Positions 42,386 through 50,534 of a DNA stretch of 64,000 nt are shown one piece after another. Below the pieces are notes generated by a model. It saw only the letters and a list, made by a program, of their open reading frames with translations, did not search any database and was not told the origin of the DNA. The stretch is from assembly GCA_016706425.1 (NCBI GenBank), contig JADJJR010000001.1:868001-932000 (forward strand), in the 5' to 3' direction. How positions within the stretch are numbered: the first letter of the stretch is position 1; the number at the start of each line of letters is the position of its first letter. The stretch is from Elusimicrobiota bacterium (GTDB lineage: Bacteria > Elusimicrobiota > Elusimicrobia > FEN-1173). Made by a program: the position numbers and the translations under genes.

Positions 42386-42950
42386 AATCCCCCGTCCCCC
42401 GGCGGCGGTGCGGGCCCGGCTAAAAAAAATCCGGCTTTTCGCCATGGACGTCGACGGCGTTTTGACCGCCGGGGACATCGTGGTCCTCAACTCCGGGGAG
42501 GAAATCAAAATCTGGAACGTCAAGGACCGCATCGGGCTATTCGCCCTCAAGAAATTTTCGCCGCGCTTCAAAATCGCCTGGATCACCGGGCGTTCCTCCC
42601 CCCAGGTCGCGGCCCGGGCCCGGGAAATCGGCGTCGACGCGCTCCATCAGAAATGCGATCACAAAGGCCGCGCCCTGGCGGCGGTTTGCGAGAAGCTGGG
42701 GATCGCCCTCTCGGAATCGTTGTTCATCGGCGACGACCTGGTGGATTTGCCCGCTTTCCGCCGCGCGGGGGTGGCCGTGTGCCCGGCCGACGCCCACGCC
42801 GCGGTCAAGGCCGTTTGCCCCTGGACGACGCGATCGGCGGGCGGCCGCGGGGCCGTGCGGGAGGTCATCGACGCGGTTTTGGACGCGCAAGGGTTGACGG
42901 ACGCCCTCTTGGGATGGTTTGAAAACCCCGAGCGGCGCCCGAACCCGTGA
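42369..42950 (+). CDS. kdsC: KDO 8-phosphate phosphatase
   Basis: A 193-aa HAD-superfamily phosphatase that dephosphorylates KDO 8-phosphate. The motifs are FAMDVDGVLTAGDIVV (catalytic Asp pair), WITGRSSPQVAARA, KGRALAAVCEKLGI and IGDDLVDLPAFRRAGVAVCPADAH. It completes the kdsA-kdsD-kdsC set. It overlaps kdsD at its start and lptC at its end (GTGA). Confidence 0.95.
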   Translation: MKASFKIPRPPAAVRARLKKIRLFAMDVDGVLTAGDIVVLNSGEEIKIWNVKDRIGLFALKKFSPRFKIAWITGRSSPQVAARAREIGVDALHQKCDHKGRALAAVCEKLGIALSESLFIGDDLVDLPAFRRAGVAVCPADAHAAVKAVCPWTTRSAGGRGAVREVIDAVLDAQGLTDALLGWFENPERRPNP

Positions 42951-43483
42951 GGGTTTCCGTGTTCGCGGCCCTCGCCGCGGTCGCGACGGCCTGCGGCGGC
43001 GCGCCGACGGTTCCCTCCGACGTTCCGTCGCCGCCCGACCAGGTCATCCGGGAATTTCGCATGGACACCTACGCGCGCGGGTCTTTGGCGTGGAGCTTGA
43101 CGGCCCCGGAGGCCCGGGTGTTCGACGGACCCCAGCGCGCCGACCTCGACCGGCCGGAGGTTCGCTTTTTCGCGGACGAAAAGCCCGGTTCGGTGGTGAC
43201 GGCCGCCCACGGGGAAATGAACACCCGGTCCCGCGATATGGTCGCCGGCGGCGGGGTGGTGATTGTGTCCACCGAGGGGGCCCGCTTGGAGACCCCCTGG
43301 ATGCGCTACGACAGTCAAAAGGACCTGTTGTTTTCCACGGCCGCGGTGGTCATCACGCGGGGGCGTTCGGTGGTGCGCGGCGTGGGTTGGTCGGCCCGGC
43401 CGGACTTTTCGGAGATGGAAGTGCGGCGGCAACGGGGCGAAATCGCCCCCGAAGACGAACGTTTCTTTCGGCAGCGGCCGTGA
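42947..43483 (+). CDS. lptC: LPS export protein LptC-like
   Basis: A 178-aa protein of the LptC/YrbK family, the bitopic partner of the LptBFG LPS extractor. The N-terminus is hydrophobic with a Cys in a lipobox-like setting (VATACGG), so it may be a lipoprotein rather than a one-helix protein. The periplasmic beta-jellyroll is seen in SLAWSLTAPEARVFDG and DMVAGGGVVIVSTEGARLETPWMRYD. GTG start, GTGA overlaps on both sides. Confidence 0.85.
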   Translation: MRVSVFAALAAVATACGGAPTVPSDVPSPPDQVIREFRMDTYARGSLAWSLTAPEARVFDGPQRADLDRPEVRFFADEKPGSVVTAAHGEMNTRSRDMVAGGGVVIVSTEGARLETPWMRYDSQKDLLFSTAAVVITRGRSVVRGVGWSARPDFSEMEVRRQRGEIAPEDERFFRQRP

Positions 43484-44322
43484 AAACCCCGGCCCTGGGC
43501 CTTCTGTTGCTGTGGGCGGCCGCGCGCGGCGCGGCGGAAGAGGCGCCGTTCGTATCGACGGAAACCCGCACGGTCATCGCCAGCGATCGGGTGCGGGTGC
43601 TGGACCGGGGGGAATCGGTGGAATTCACCGGGCGCGTCGCTTTGTCCCGCGGCGGAGACCGCCTGACCGCCGATCGGGTCGTCACCACCGAAAAAAACAC
43701 GCTGGCCGAGGCCTGGGACCGCGTGTATCTCCGTCGCGAATGGCCGGGCGATCCGGCGCGCTGGGAGGCCTGGGGCGACCACGGGCTCTACGACACACAC
43801 ACGTCGTCGGGGCATTTGCGGGGCGGGGCGGCGCGGCCGGCCCGCGCCCTCCGAACCCCCCGCGCCGACGATCCGGGGACGGGCCGCTTCGAGTTGGAGG
43901 CCACGGACATCTTTTTTCGGAACGGCGAATCGACCGTTCCCGTCCGGGGGGGATTCGCCGAGGCGTCGGGGGGCGTGTGGTTGGCGGGCGAAGAGCCCGC
44001 GCTTCACCGCCGAACGGAATTGTGGTCGGACCGCATGGATTACGATGGGGCCCGCGAAGAAATGGTGTTCACGGGCGGGTTCGCCCGGGGGGCGCCGTCC
44101 GCGGGTTCGCCCGTCGGGGGAGACCGGCCCCTCGCCCGGCAAACCGACGGTCGGGAGGCCCGGGAGTTGCGGGCGCTCCGGTTGGCCTACCACCCGGGCG
44201 CGCGGCGTCTGTCCCTGTCCGGCGGGGTGGAGGCGGTCTTTCTGTTTGAAACGGGGACCGTGCCGTCCCGGGAAAAATTGAACAACCCAGCGGAGGAAAA
44301 GACACGTGTCCCTGCGCGCTGA
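43480..44322 (+). CDS. lptA: LPS transport periplasmic protein LptA-like
   Basis: A 280-aa OstA-like protein that would bridge LPS across the periplasm. A signal peptide (PALGLLLLWAAARGAAE) precedes beta strands typical of the fold: VIASDRVRVLDRGESVEFTG, DRLTADRVVTTE, TELWSDRMDYDGAREEMVFTG. It is longer than E. coli LptA (about 185 aa) because the repeat extends further. GTG start overlaps lptC; its end overlaps lptB by 17 bases. Confidence 0.85.
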   Translation: MKTPALGLLLLWAAARGAAEEAPFVSTETRTVIASDRVRVLDRGESVEFTGRVALSRGGDRLTADRVVTTEKNTLAEAWDRVYLRREWPGDPARWEAWGDHGLYDTHTSSGHLRGGAARPARALRTPRADDPGTGRFELEATDIFFRNGESTVPVRGGFAEASGGVWLAGEEPALHRRTELWSDRMDYDGAREEMVFTGGFARGAPSAGSPVGGDRPLARQTDGREARELRALRLAYHPGARRLSLSGGVEAVFLFETGTVPSREKLNNPAEEKTRVPAR

Positions 44323-45025
44323 AAACCTCAAAAAAGTGTTCGGCCACCGCACCGTGGTCGACGGGGTGACGTTGGAGGTCAACCCCGGCGAAATCGTCGG
44401 CCTCCTGGGGCCGAACGGGGCCGGGAAAACCACCAGTTTCTACATGATGGTGGGGCTCGTTCGACCGAACGGCGGCCGGATTTCCATCGATGAGCGCGAT
44501 GTCTCCGCCTTGCCCATGTACCAGCGGGCCCGCGCCGGTCTGGGCTACCTCGCCCAGGAACCTTCCATTTTCCGTCAGATGACGGTGGCCGACAACCTCA
44601 ACGCCATTTTGGAACACGTCCCCCTCGCCCCCGAGGAGCGGTCGGTCAAGCGCGCCCGCCTTTTGGAGGACCTGGGCCTGACCCGTCTGGGGGACCAAAT
44701 GGCCTACACCCTGTCCGGGGGGGAAAAACGCCGGACCGAAATCGCCCGCGCCCTGGTGACGGACCCCCGGTATTTGCTCCTGGACGAGCCCTTCGTCGGC
44801 ATCGACCCCTTGGCCGTGGCCGACATCCAAGAGGTCCTGTCCCAGCTCAAGAAGCGGGGTTTGGGCCTGCTGATCACCGACCACAACGTGCGGGCGACGC
44901 TGGAGATCGTGGACCGGGCGTACATCATCTACGCGGGAAAAATACTGGTCCACGGCGGCGCCCAGGATCTGTTGAACTCCCCCGAAGCCCGGCGGGTCTA
45001 TTTGGGGGAAAAATTCCGTCTTTGA
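44306..45025 (+). CDS. lptB: LPS export ABC transporter ATPase
   Basis: A 239-aa ATPase that powers LPS extraction with LptF and LptG. Motifs: Walker A GLLGPNGAGKTTSFYMM, Q-loop YLAQEPSIFRQMTV, signature YTLSGGEKRRTEIARAL, Walker B LLLDEPFVGIDPLAV and ITDHNVRATLEI. The FRQMTV and DEPFVGIDP segments are typical of LptB. GTG start inside lptA. LptF/LptG genes are not in the window. Confidence 0.95.
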   Translation: MSLRAENLKKVFGHRTVVDGVTLEVNPGEIVGLLGPNGAGKTTSFYMMVGLVRPNGGRISIDERDVSALPMYQRARAGLGYLAQEPSIFRQMTVADNLNAILEHVPLAPEERSVKRARLLEDLGLTRLGDQMAYTLSGGEKRRTEIARALVTDPRYLLLDEPFVGIDPLAVADIQEVLSQLKKRGLGLLITDHNVRATLEIVDRAYIIYAGKILVHGGAQDLLNSPEARRVYLGEKFRL

Positions 45026-45050
45026 CACCGACGAAGGGGAAATGTAAAAT
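45022..45050 (+). promoter_or_regulatory. Promoter of the hpf-ptsN-hprK-PTS operon
   Basis: A perfect TTGACA (45022-45027), overlapping the lptB stop codon, then 17 bases and TAAAAT (45045-45050). The hpf ATG is 34 bases further, leaving a short leader. Confidence 0.8.
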
Positions 45051-45083
45051 CTCCTCAAATTCTTCCTGAAAGCGGCCACCCCT

Positions 45084-45605
45084 ATGCAAATACACATCAC
45101 CGCCCGCCACATCGAGCTCACACCGGCCCTGGCCGATTACGCCCGGAAAAAATTTGAGCGCATCGCCCGCCATTTTGAAATCGTCCTGCGGGCCCAGGTC
45201 ATTTTGTCCGTCGAGAAACACCGGCACAGCGCGGAGGTGGTGGTGCACGCCCAGGGGCACCACGACTTCCGAGCGCGCGAGGTGGCCGGCGACCTTTACG
45301 CGGCCATCGACTTGGCCGCCGAAAAGCTGCAGAACCATCTGGCCCGGGAAAAAGACCGCCGCGTCCGCGGGCGCCGGGGGGGGAAGGTGAAGGACCGCGC
45401 CGCCGCGGTGGCGATGGAGCCCAAGGAACCGACCATTTCCCGCATCAGCCGGGTGACGCCCCGGACGTTGTCCATCGCCCAAGCGGCGCGGGCTTTGGAC
45501 GAATCCGAATTGGATTTTCTGTTGTTCCTCGGCCCTGACGACGCGCCGCGCATCATTTACCGACGGCAAGACGGAACCTACGGCCTTTTGGAACCCAACC
45601 TCTAG
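45084..45605 (+). CDS. hpf: Ribosome hibernation promoting factor, long form
   Basis: A 173-aa protein. Residues 1-100 are the HPF/YfiA fold that sits in the mRNA channel (MQIHITARHIELTPALADYA, AEVVVHAQGHHDFRARE, DLYAAIDLAAEKLQNHL). A basic linker follows and the C-terminal domain (SIAQAARALDESELDFLLFL, IIYRRQDGTYGLLEP) is the dimerisation part of the long form, which makes 100S ribosomes. In many Gram-negatives rpoN lies between lptB and hpf; here it is absent and a promoter takes its place. Confidence 0.95.
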   Translation: MQIHITARHIELTPALADYARKKFERIARHFEIVLRAQVILSVEKHRHSAEVVVHAQGHHDFRAREVAGDLYAAIDLAAEKLQNHLAREKDRRVRGRRGGKVKDRAAAVAMEPKEPTISRISRVTPRTLSIAQAARALDESELDFLLFLGPDDAPRIIYRRQDGTYGLLEPNL

Positions 45606-45614
45606 AGGCCCGCC

Positions 45615-46073
45615 ATGAAACTCGCTTCGCTCCTGTCCAACGATGTGGTGGTGGTGGACCTGATCGCCCAAACGAAAAAAGGGGTGTTGGAGGAACTTTG
45701 CGGCGTGTTGGGCAAAGCGGGCAAGTTGCCCGATCCCGCCGCCATGGTGCGGACCCTCCTGGAACGGGAGGCCCTCGGTTCCACCGGCATCGGGGCGGGG
45801 GTGGCCATCCCCCACGGCAAAGCGGCGAACCTCCCCGCGCAGGCCGCCGCGTTGGGGATTTCCAAGCGGGGCATCGGGTTCGAGGCCCTGGACGGCGAGC
45901 CCGTTCACATCGTTTTTCTGCTCGTGGCGCCAACGGACGCCGCGGGGGACCATCTCAAGGCCTTGGCGAAGATTTCCCGCCTGCTCAAAGACCGGTTTTT
46001 CCGCCAATCCCTGCGGGACGCCAAATCCGCCGAGGCCGCCCTCAAAATCATCAACGACGAGGACGAGTTCTAA
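45615..46073 (+). CDS. ptsN: PTS EIIA-Ntr-type protein
   Basis: A 152-aa EIIA of the fructose/nitrogen class. The phosphorylated His is His67 in VAIPHGKA. GSTGIGAG, EPVHIVFLLVAP and LKALAKISRLLKD are typical. It would accept phosphate from HPr or an Ntr relay and act as a regulator. Being next to hpf, hprK and rapZ is the usual arrangement. A ribosome site GAGG precedes it, 9 bases after hpf. Confidence 0.93.
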   Translation: MKLASLLSNDVVVVDLIAQTKKGVLEELCGVLGKAGKLPDPAAMVRTLLEREALGSTGIGAGVAIPHGKAANLPAQAAALGISKRGIGFEALDGEPVHIVFLLVAPTDAAGDHLKALAKISRLLKDRFFRQSLRDAKSAEAALKIINDEDEF

Positions 46074-46077
46074 CCCC

Positions 46078-47064
46078 GTGAGCCCCGCCCCCTCCCCCGA
46101 AGCCACCGCCGGGCGCCCGGCCCCCCTCCACGTCGAGGAGATGTGGAAGAGCCAGGCCGAGTCCCTGCGCCTCTCCCTGTTGGCGGGCCAAGAAGGGTTC
46201 CGCCGGACGATCCGCGTGGCCGACATCAACCGCCCGGGCCTCACCCTCGCCGGGTTTTTCGATTATTACCGCGGCGAACGCGTGCAGGTGTTCGGCATGG
46301 GCGAATGCGCCTTTTTGTCCACCCTGTCGAGCGCCCAGCGCATGGAAATTTTCGAGCGCATCCTTTCCGTCAACGAATTGCCCTGCCTCATCTTGACCCA
46401 CGGGCGGGAGCCCGTGCCGGAACTTTTGGAAATGTGCGACCGTTTCCAGGTGCCCCTGTTCCAGTCCCAATGGGAAACCGCGCGGCTCATCGGCGAAATG
46501 ACGGCCTATCTGGAGGAGCGGCTGGCGCCTTGCACCTCCGTGCACGGAACGCTCATCAACGTGTACGGGATGGGGGTTCTGATTTTGGGGGCGTCCGGGA
46601 TCGGCAAATCGGAGTGCGCCCTGGAGTTGCTGAAGCGCGGCCAAATGTTGGTGGCCGACGACCGCGTGGAGGTCCGCCACAAACCCGGCGGGATCCTGGT
46701 GGGGTCGGGGCACCAGATGGTCCAACACCACATGGAGGTCCGGGGCCTCGGCATCATCGACGTGTGGAAAATTTTCGGCGTCGGGGCCGTGCTCAAGCGG
46801 TCCCTCATCGAGTTGGTGGTTTACCTGGAGATGTGGGACCCCAAAAAGGAATACGACCGCATGGGTTTGGAGGAGAAAACCACGACGCTCCTGGGCGTCG
46901 AGGTGCCCGAGATTCGGGTGCCCGTCCAACCGGGCCGCAACCTGGGCTCCTTGATTGAGGTGGCCGCTTTGAATCAAAGACTCAAACAGCAGGGCATCCA
47001 CTCCGCCCGCGAGTTGAACGACCGGCTCATTCAGCGCATGTCCGGTCCCTCGGCCCGGGGGTGA
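46078..47064 (+). CDS. hprK: HPr kinase/phosphorylase
   Basis: A 328-aa bifunctional enzyme that phosphorylates HPr on Ser46 with ATP or pyrophosphate and reverses this with phosphate. Walker A is GASGIGKS (171-178), the HprK signature is HHMEVRGLGIIDV, and ADDRV and NLGSLIEVAALNQRLKQQG are conserved. The substrate HPr in this operon has the required Ser46. GTG start, four bases after ptsN; its end overlaps rapZ (GTGA). Confidence 0.95.
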   Translation: MSPAPSPEATAGRPAPLHVEEMWKSQAESLRLSLLAGQEGFRRTIRVADINRPGLTLAGFFDYYRGERVQVFGMGECAFLSTLSSAQRMEIFERILSVNELPCLILTHGREPVPELLEMCDRFQVPLFQSQWETARLIGEMTAYLEERLAPCTSVHGTLINVYGMGVLILGASGIGKSECALELLKRGQMLVADDRVEVRHKPGGILVGSGHQMVQHHMEVRGLGIIDVWKIFGVGAVLKRSLIELVVYLEMWDPKKEYDRMGLEEKTTTLLGVEVPEIRVPVQPGRNLGSLIEVAALNQRLKQQGIHSARELNDRLIQRMSGPSARG

Positions 47065-47945
47065 CGTCCGTGCGCCGCCGTTCCTCCCGGGCCGGGATGG
47101 AATGCGTGGTGGTCACCGGCCTCTCCGGGGCCGGCCGCACCTCCGCCCTCCGCGCCCTGGAGGACATGGGGTATTTCGCCGTCGACAATTTGCCCCTTCC
47201 CCTCTTGCCCGACTTGATGCGCATGTACCGCGGGTGGGGCCAGCGGTTGACCAAAGTCGCGGTGGGCGTGGACGTCCGGACGGGGCTGCCCGCCCGGGTT
47301 TACCGTCGGTCCCTCAACGCGCTCCGCCGGGAGGGGATCGAGACCCGGGTCCTTTTCCTCGACGCCGACGACACGACGCTCCTGCGGCGCTATTCCGAAA
47401 CCCGTCGCCGGCACCCGCTGTCCGGCTCGGTGGCGAGCGGCATTCGGCGGGAGCGGGCCCTGTTGCACGACATCCAGGCCCTCGCGGACAAAACGATCGA
47501 CACCTCGCACCTCACGCCGCCCGAGGTCAAAGAGGTCGTTCTCAAAACCCTCGGCTTGCGCCACCCCCAGGGCATGGCCGTGGTCGTGCAATCCTTCGGG
47601 TACAAGCACGGGGTGCCCCTCGACGCGGACCTCGTGTGGGACGTGCGCTTTTTGCCCAACCCCAATTACGTCGCCCGGCTGCGTCCGTTGACCGGGCAAA
47701 GCCCGGCGGTCGCGCGGTTCGTGATGGGCAACGAGGCCACGAAAAAATTTATCGAGTTGCTGACGCCCGTGCTGACGTATCTGCTGGACCGCTTTTCCCA
47801 GGAAGGGAAGAGCTATCTCACGATCGCCGTCGGTTGCACGGGCGGCCGCCACCGCAGCGTGGCCGTGTCCGAGGCGCTCGCGGCGCTCATCCGCCGGGGC
47901 GGCCGGTTCGACGTGCGGGTGCACCACCGGGACGCGGCGCGGTAA
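47061..47945 (+). CDS. rapZ: RapZ/YvcJ-family nucleotide-binding protein
   Basis: A 294-aa protein. In E. coli RapZ controls glucosamine-6-phosphate synthase through small RNAs; elsewhere the role is less clear. Walker A reads GLSGAGRT (20-27), with Arg where Lys is usual, a variant known from some YvcJ homologues. Other motifs: RALEDMGYFAVDNLPLPL, the Walker B-like LFLDADD, RRRHPL and the C-terminal VGCTGGRHRSVAVSEAL. GTG start in a GTGA overlap with hprK; ATG at residue 13 is an alternative. Confidence 0.92.
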   Translation: MTSVRRRSSRAGMECVVVTGLSGAGRTSALRALEDMGYFAVDNLPLPLLPDLMRMYRGWGQRLTKVAVGVDVRTGLPARVYRRSLNALRREGIETRVLFLDADDTTLLRRYSETRRRHPLSGSVASGIRRERALLHDIQALADKTIDTSHLTPPEVKEVVLKTLGLRHPQGMAVVVQSFGYKHGVPLDADLVWDVRFLPNPNYVARLRPLTGQSPAVARFVMGNEATKKFIELLTPVLTYLLDRFSQEGKSYLTIAVGCTGGRHRSVAVSEALAALIRRGGRFDVRVHHRDAAR

Positions 47946-47958
47946 GGAAAGGACAATT

Positions 47959-48378
47959 ATGATCGGAATCGTTTTGGTCAGCCACGGGGGGTTGGGGAAC
48001 GAGCTTTTGTCCTGCGCCGAATCGGTCGTGGGCAAGCAGGCCAACGTGCGCGTGTTGGGGTTGGGGCCTTCCGATTCCCCCGACACCTTCGAGGGCCGCG
48101 TGCGTGAAGCCCTGGAAGCCTGGAGCGGGCCGACCGGCGCTCTCGTCCTGTCGGACATGATGGGCGGCACCCCCTGCAACGTGTGTCTCCGCCTGGCCCG
48201 CGACCCGAAATTGCACTTTGAGCTCGTGACCGGCATGAACCTGCCCATGTTGATCACGGCCCTGGCCAACCGGCATTACATGCCGTTGGCCCAGTTGGCC
48301 CAAAAATTGGTGGACGACGCGGCGCGGAGCGCCCAACGGCCCTTGCAAAAATTGCGGGACCACCTGCCCCCGGCCTGA
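47959..48378 (+). CDS. PTS mannose-family EIIA
   Basis: A 139-aa EIIA-Man domain. His9 in MIGIVLVSHGGLGNELL is the phosphorylation site, and LVLSDMMGGTPCNVCLRL is the family motif. It passes phosphate from HPr to the EIIB encoded next. It is stand-alone rather than fused to EIIB. It follows rapZ by 13 bases with an AAGGAAAGGA ribosome site. Confidence 0.93.
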   Translation: MIGIVLVSHGGLGNELLSCAESVVGKQANVRVLGLGPSDSPDTFEGRVREALEAWSGPTGALVLSDMMGGTPCNVCLRLARDPKLHFELVTGMNLPMLITALANRHYMPLAQLAQKLVDDAARSAQRPLQKLRDHLPPA

Positions 48379-48379
48379 T

Positions 48380-48871
48380 ATGCCTTTGGTCCTCGCGCGC
48401 ATCGATGATCGTTTGATCCACGGGCAGGTGGTGGAGGGGTGGCTGCGCGTCATCCAGGCGCAGCGCATCGTGGTGGCCAACGACCGCGCCGCGGCCGACC
48501 CGCTTCAGGGGGGGTTGATGCGCCTGGCGGTGCCCGACGAGGTGGCGTTGGATGTCCTCCCGGTGGACGCCGCCACGGCCCGCCTGAAAGAAAACCCCTG
48601 GGGGAACGAGCGCGTCATGGTTTTGTTCGGGTCGGTGGCGGATTTGGCGCGGGCCGTGGAGGCGGGCGCCCCCCTCCCCCAAGTCAATTTGGGCGGGGTG
48701 CACGACGGGCCGGGGCGGACCCAGGCCACGCCGCACCTCTCCTTGACGGTCGAAGAAAAACGGGCCGTGGCCTCCTTGTTGCGTCGCGGGATCGCGGTGG
48801 ACACGCGGTCCCTGCCCACGGCGGACAACGTTCCCGTTCGCACGTTGTTCCCCGACATGGAAACGGCGTGA
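48380..48871 (+). CDS. PTS mannose/sorbose-family EIIB
   Basis: A 163-aa EIIB domain. The active His14 is in ARIDDRLIHGQVVEGWL; IVVANDRAAADPLQGGLM and VNLGGVHDGPGRTQ are family features. It takes phosphate from EIIA and gives it to the sugar bound by EIIC/EIID. One base separates it from EIIA, and its stop overlaps the EIIC start (GTGA). Confidence 0.93.
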   Translation: MPLVLARIDDRLIHGQVVEGWLRVIQAQRIVVANDRAAADPLQGGLMRLAVPDEVALDVLPVDAATARLKENPWGNERVMVLFGSVADLARAVEAGAPLPQVNLGGVHDGPGRTQATPHLSLTVEEKRAVASLLRRGIAVDTRSLPTADNVPVRTLFPDMETA

Positions 48872-49539
48872 CCGGACTTTTATCGGCCCTGTTGTACGGG
48901 GTGTTGTCCATCGACCATTTCGCGGTGGGGCCCTTTCTTCTTTCGCGGCCCTTGGTGTTGGGGGCCCTGTTGGGGACTCTCTGGGGCCGCCCCGCCGAGG
49001 GGTTGGCCCTCGGTCTTTTGGGGGAAAGCCTGTGGGTGGTGGTGCCGCCCGCGGGACCGTCCCAATGGGACACGGGGTTGGCCGTCGCCCTGGCGTGCGT
49101 GTGGGCTTTTTCCCCGGGCGTCGCCGTTCCGGGCGATTCCCCGCGGGGGGCTTTTCTGGCGACGGCGTTCTTGGCGAGCGTTCCCTTTGCCGTCGTCGCC
49201 CGACCGGTGGATATTTGGTTGCGGCGCAACACGCGGGTTTTGGCCGACTACGCCCGGGCGGGGTTCAATCACGGGGTGTCGGGCCCCTTTTGGCGGGGGT
49301 TGGTTTTTTCGATGGTGTTGTGGGGGTTCAAGAGCCTCGTCGTTTTTTTCGTGGCGGAGACTTTGGGCGGGGCGTTGTGCGGCGCGGTGTTCCCGCGTTT
49401 GACGGGTCCCCTCGCCGAGGGGCTGGACCAAGCCTGGCGTCTTTGGCCCGCGTTGGGCGCCGCGACGCTTTGGCATCTCTTTTTCGGACGGCTCGGTAAA
49501 AATTGGAAATCGTGGTGCCCTTCCCGGGGGCCCGCGTGA
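48868..49539 (+). CDS. PTS mannose/sorbose-family EIIC
   Basis: A 223-aa membrane permease subunit with six or more helices. It opens LLSALLYGVLSIDHFAVGPFLLSRP and contains ALLGTLWGRPAEGLALGLLGESLWV, typical of EIIC-Man. It is somewhat shorter and more divergent than E. coli ManY (266 aa), so transport could be weakened and the complex may be mainly regulatory. GTG start in a GTGA overlap; its stop overlaps EIID in the same way. Confidence 0.85.
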   Translation: MTGLLSALLYGVLSIDHFAVGPFLLSRPLVLGALLGTLWGRPAEGLALGLLGESLWVVVPPAGPSQWDTGLAVALACVWAFSPGVAVPGDSPRGAFLATAFLASVPFAVVARPVDIWLRRNTRVLADYARAGFNHGVSGPFWRGLVFSMVLWGFKSLVVFFVAETLGGALCGAVFPRLTGPLAEGLDQAWRLWPALGAATLWHLFFGRLGKNWKSWCPSRGPA

Positions 49540-50270
49540 GCGTTCCCGCGCGCGCTTTGGTCTCCGCCTGCGCGCGGTCGGTTTTTCTCAACGGTTTGTT
49601 GACGGTTCAACGGGCCCAAAGCCTGGGTTTCACCTTCAGCCTGTGGCCGGTGTTGAAAAGTTTGTACGCCCGACGGGACGATCGGGCCCGCGCCGCCCGG
49701 CCGCACTTGGGGTATTTCAGCACGCACCCCTACACCGTGGGGGTCCTGCTGGGCGTGGTGTGCGGCCTCGAGGTTGAAAAAAGTCGGGGCGAACGGTCGG
49801 CGGAAGACATTTTGGCGACCCGCTCCGGCATTGCGGGCCCCTTGGCCGCCATCGGCGAGGGGTTTTTCTGGGGAACGTGGCTTCCTTTCAGTTTGGCGGT
49901 GGCGGGGGTGACGGCGATGGTTTTCCCGGGGCGGGCTCTGCCGGTCGCCGGGATTTTCCTTTTGCTTTACAACGGGGTGCATTTGGGCATGCGCTTCAGC
50001 GGGTTTTATCTGGGCTACAAACACAAGGGCGCCGTGGTTGAAAAACTGGCGCTCCTCCGGCTGCAGCGGGTGATGGTGGCGGTGACGGTGGTGGGGGCCG
50101 CTCTGGCGGCCCTGCGGTTGGCCGGGGGGGGGGAAGGGTTCGCCCTGCGCCCCGTTTTGTGGGCGGGGGTGTTTTGGGGGTTTTTGCGTCTGGGCGTGCG
50201 GCCGTCGTTGTTGGCGACGGGCACGGCGGGTGTCTGTGTGTTTTATTCCATCATAAAGGCGGCTTTGTGA
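49536..50270 (+). CDS. PTS mannose/sorbose-family EIID
   Basis: A 244-aa membrane subunit. The family pattern includes FLNGLLTVQRAQSLGFTFSL, the FSTHPYTVGVLLGVVCGLE segment, and IAGPLAAIGEGFFWGTWLP. The C-terminal membrane helix is VLWAGVFWGFLRLG and following. The start chosen is GTG at 49536 because it makes the GTGA overlap used by the neighbouring genes; a TTG at 49503 would add 11 residues. Its stop overlaps the HPr start (GTGA). Confidence 0.88.
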   Translation: MSVPARALVSACARSVFLNGLLTVQRAQSLGFTFSLWPVLKSLYARRDDRARAARPHLGYFSTHPYTVGVLLGVVCGLEVEKSRGERSAEDILATRSGIAGPLAAIGEGFFWGTWLPFSLAVAGVTAMVFPGRALPVAGIFLLLYNGVHLGMRFSGFYLGYKHKGAVVEKLALLRLQRVMVAVTVVGAALAALRLAGGGEGFALRPVLWAGVFWGFLRLGVRPSLLATGTAGVCVFYSIIKAAL

Positions 50271-50533
50271 TCGAACGCACGTTCACGGTTCAAAACAAAA
50301 TGGGGTTGCACGCGCGGCCGGCGGCCATGTTGGTGCAAACCCTGCAAAAATTCGACAGCCAGGTCCGGCTCCGGAAGGACGACCAGGAAGTCGACGGGAA
50401 AAGCATCATGGGCATCTTGACCCTCACGGCGGAGTACGGATCGGCCTTGACGGTGGTGGCCGAAGGTTTTGACGAGCAGGGCGTCATCGACGCCCTGGAC
50501 CGTTTTTTCACCCAACAGGCCCACGAGGAATGA
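50267..50533 (+). CDS. ptsH: Phosphocarrier protein HPr
   Basis: An 88-aa HPr. His15 (GLHARPA) takes phosphate from enzyme I and Ser46 (DGKSIMGILTL) is the target of HPr kinase; both are at the standard positions when the GTG at 50267 is the start. This start makes a GTGA overlap with EIID. Having both sites means the operon carries a complete circuit: EI to HPr-His to EIIA, with HprK control through HPr-Ser. Confidence 0.96.
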   Translation: MIERTFTVQNKMGLHARPAAMLVQTLQKFDSQVRLRKDDQEVDGKSIMGILTLTAEYGSALTVVAEGFDEQGVIDALDRFFTQQAHEE

Positions 50534-50534
50534 G

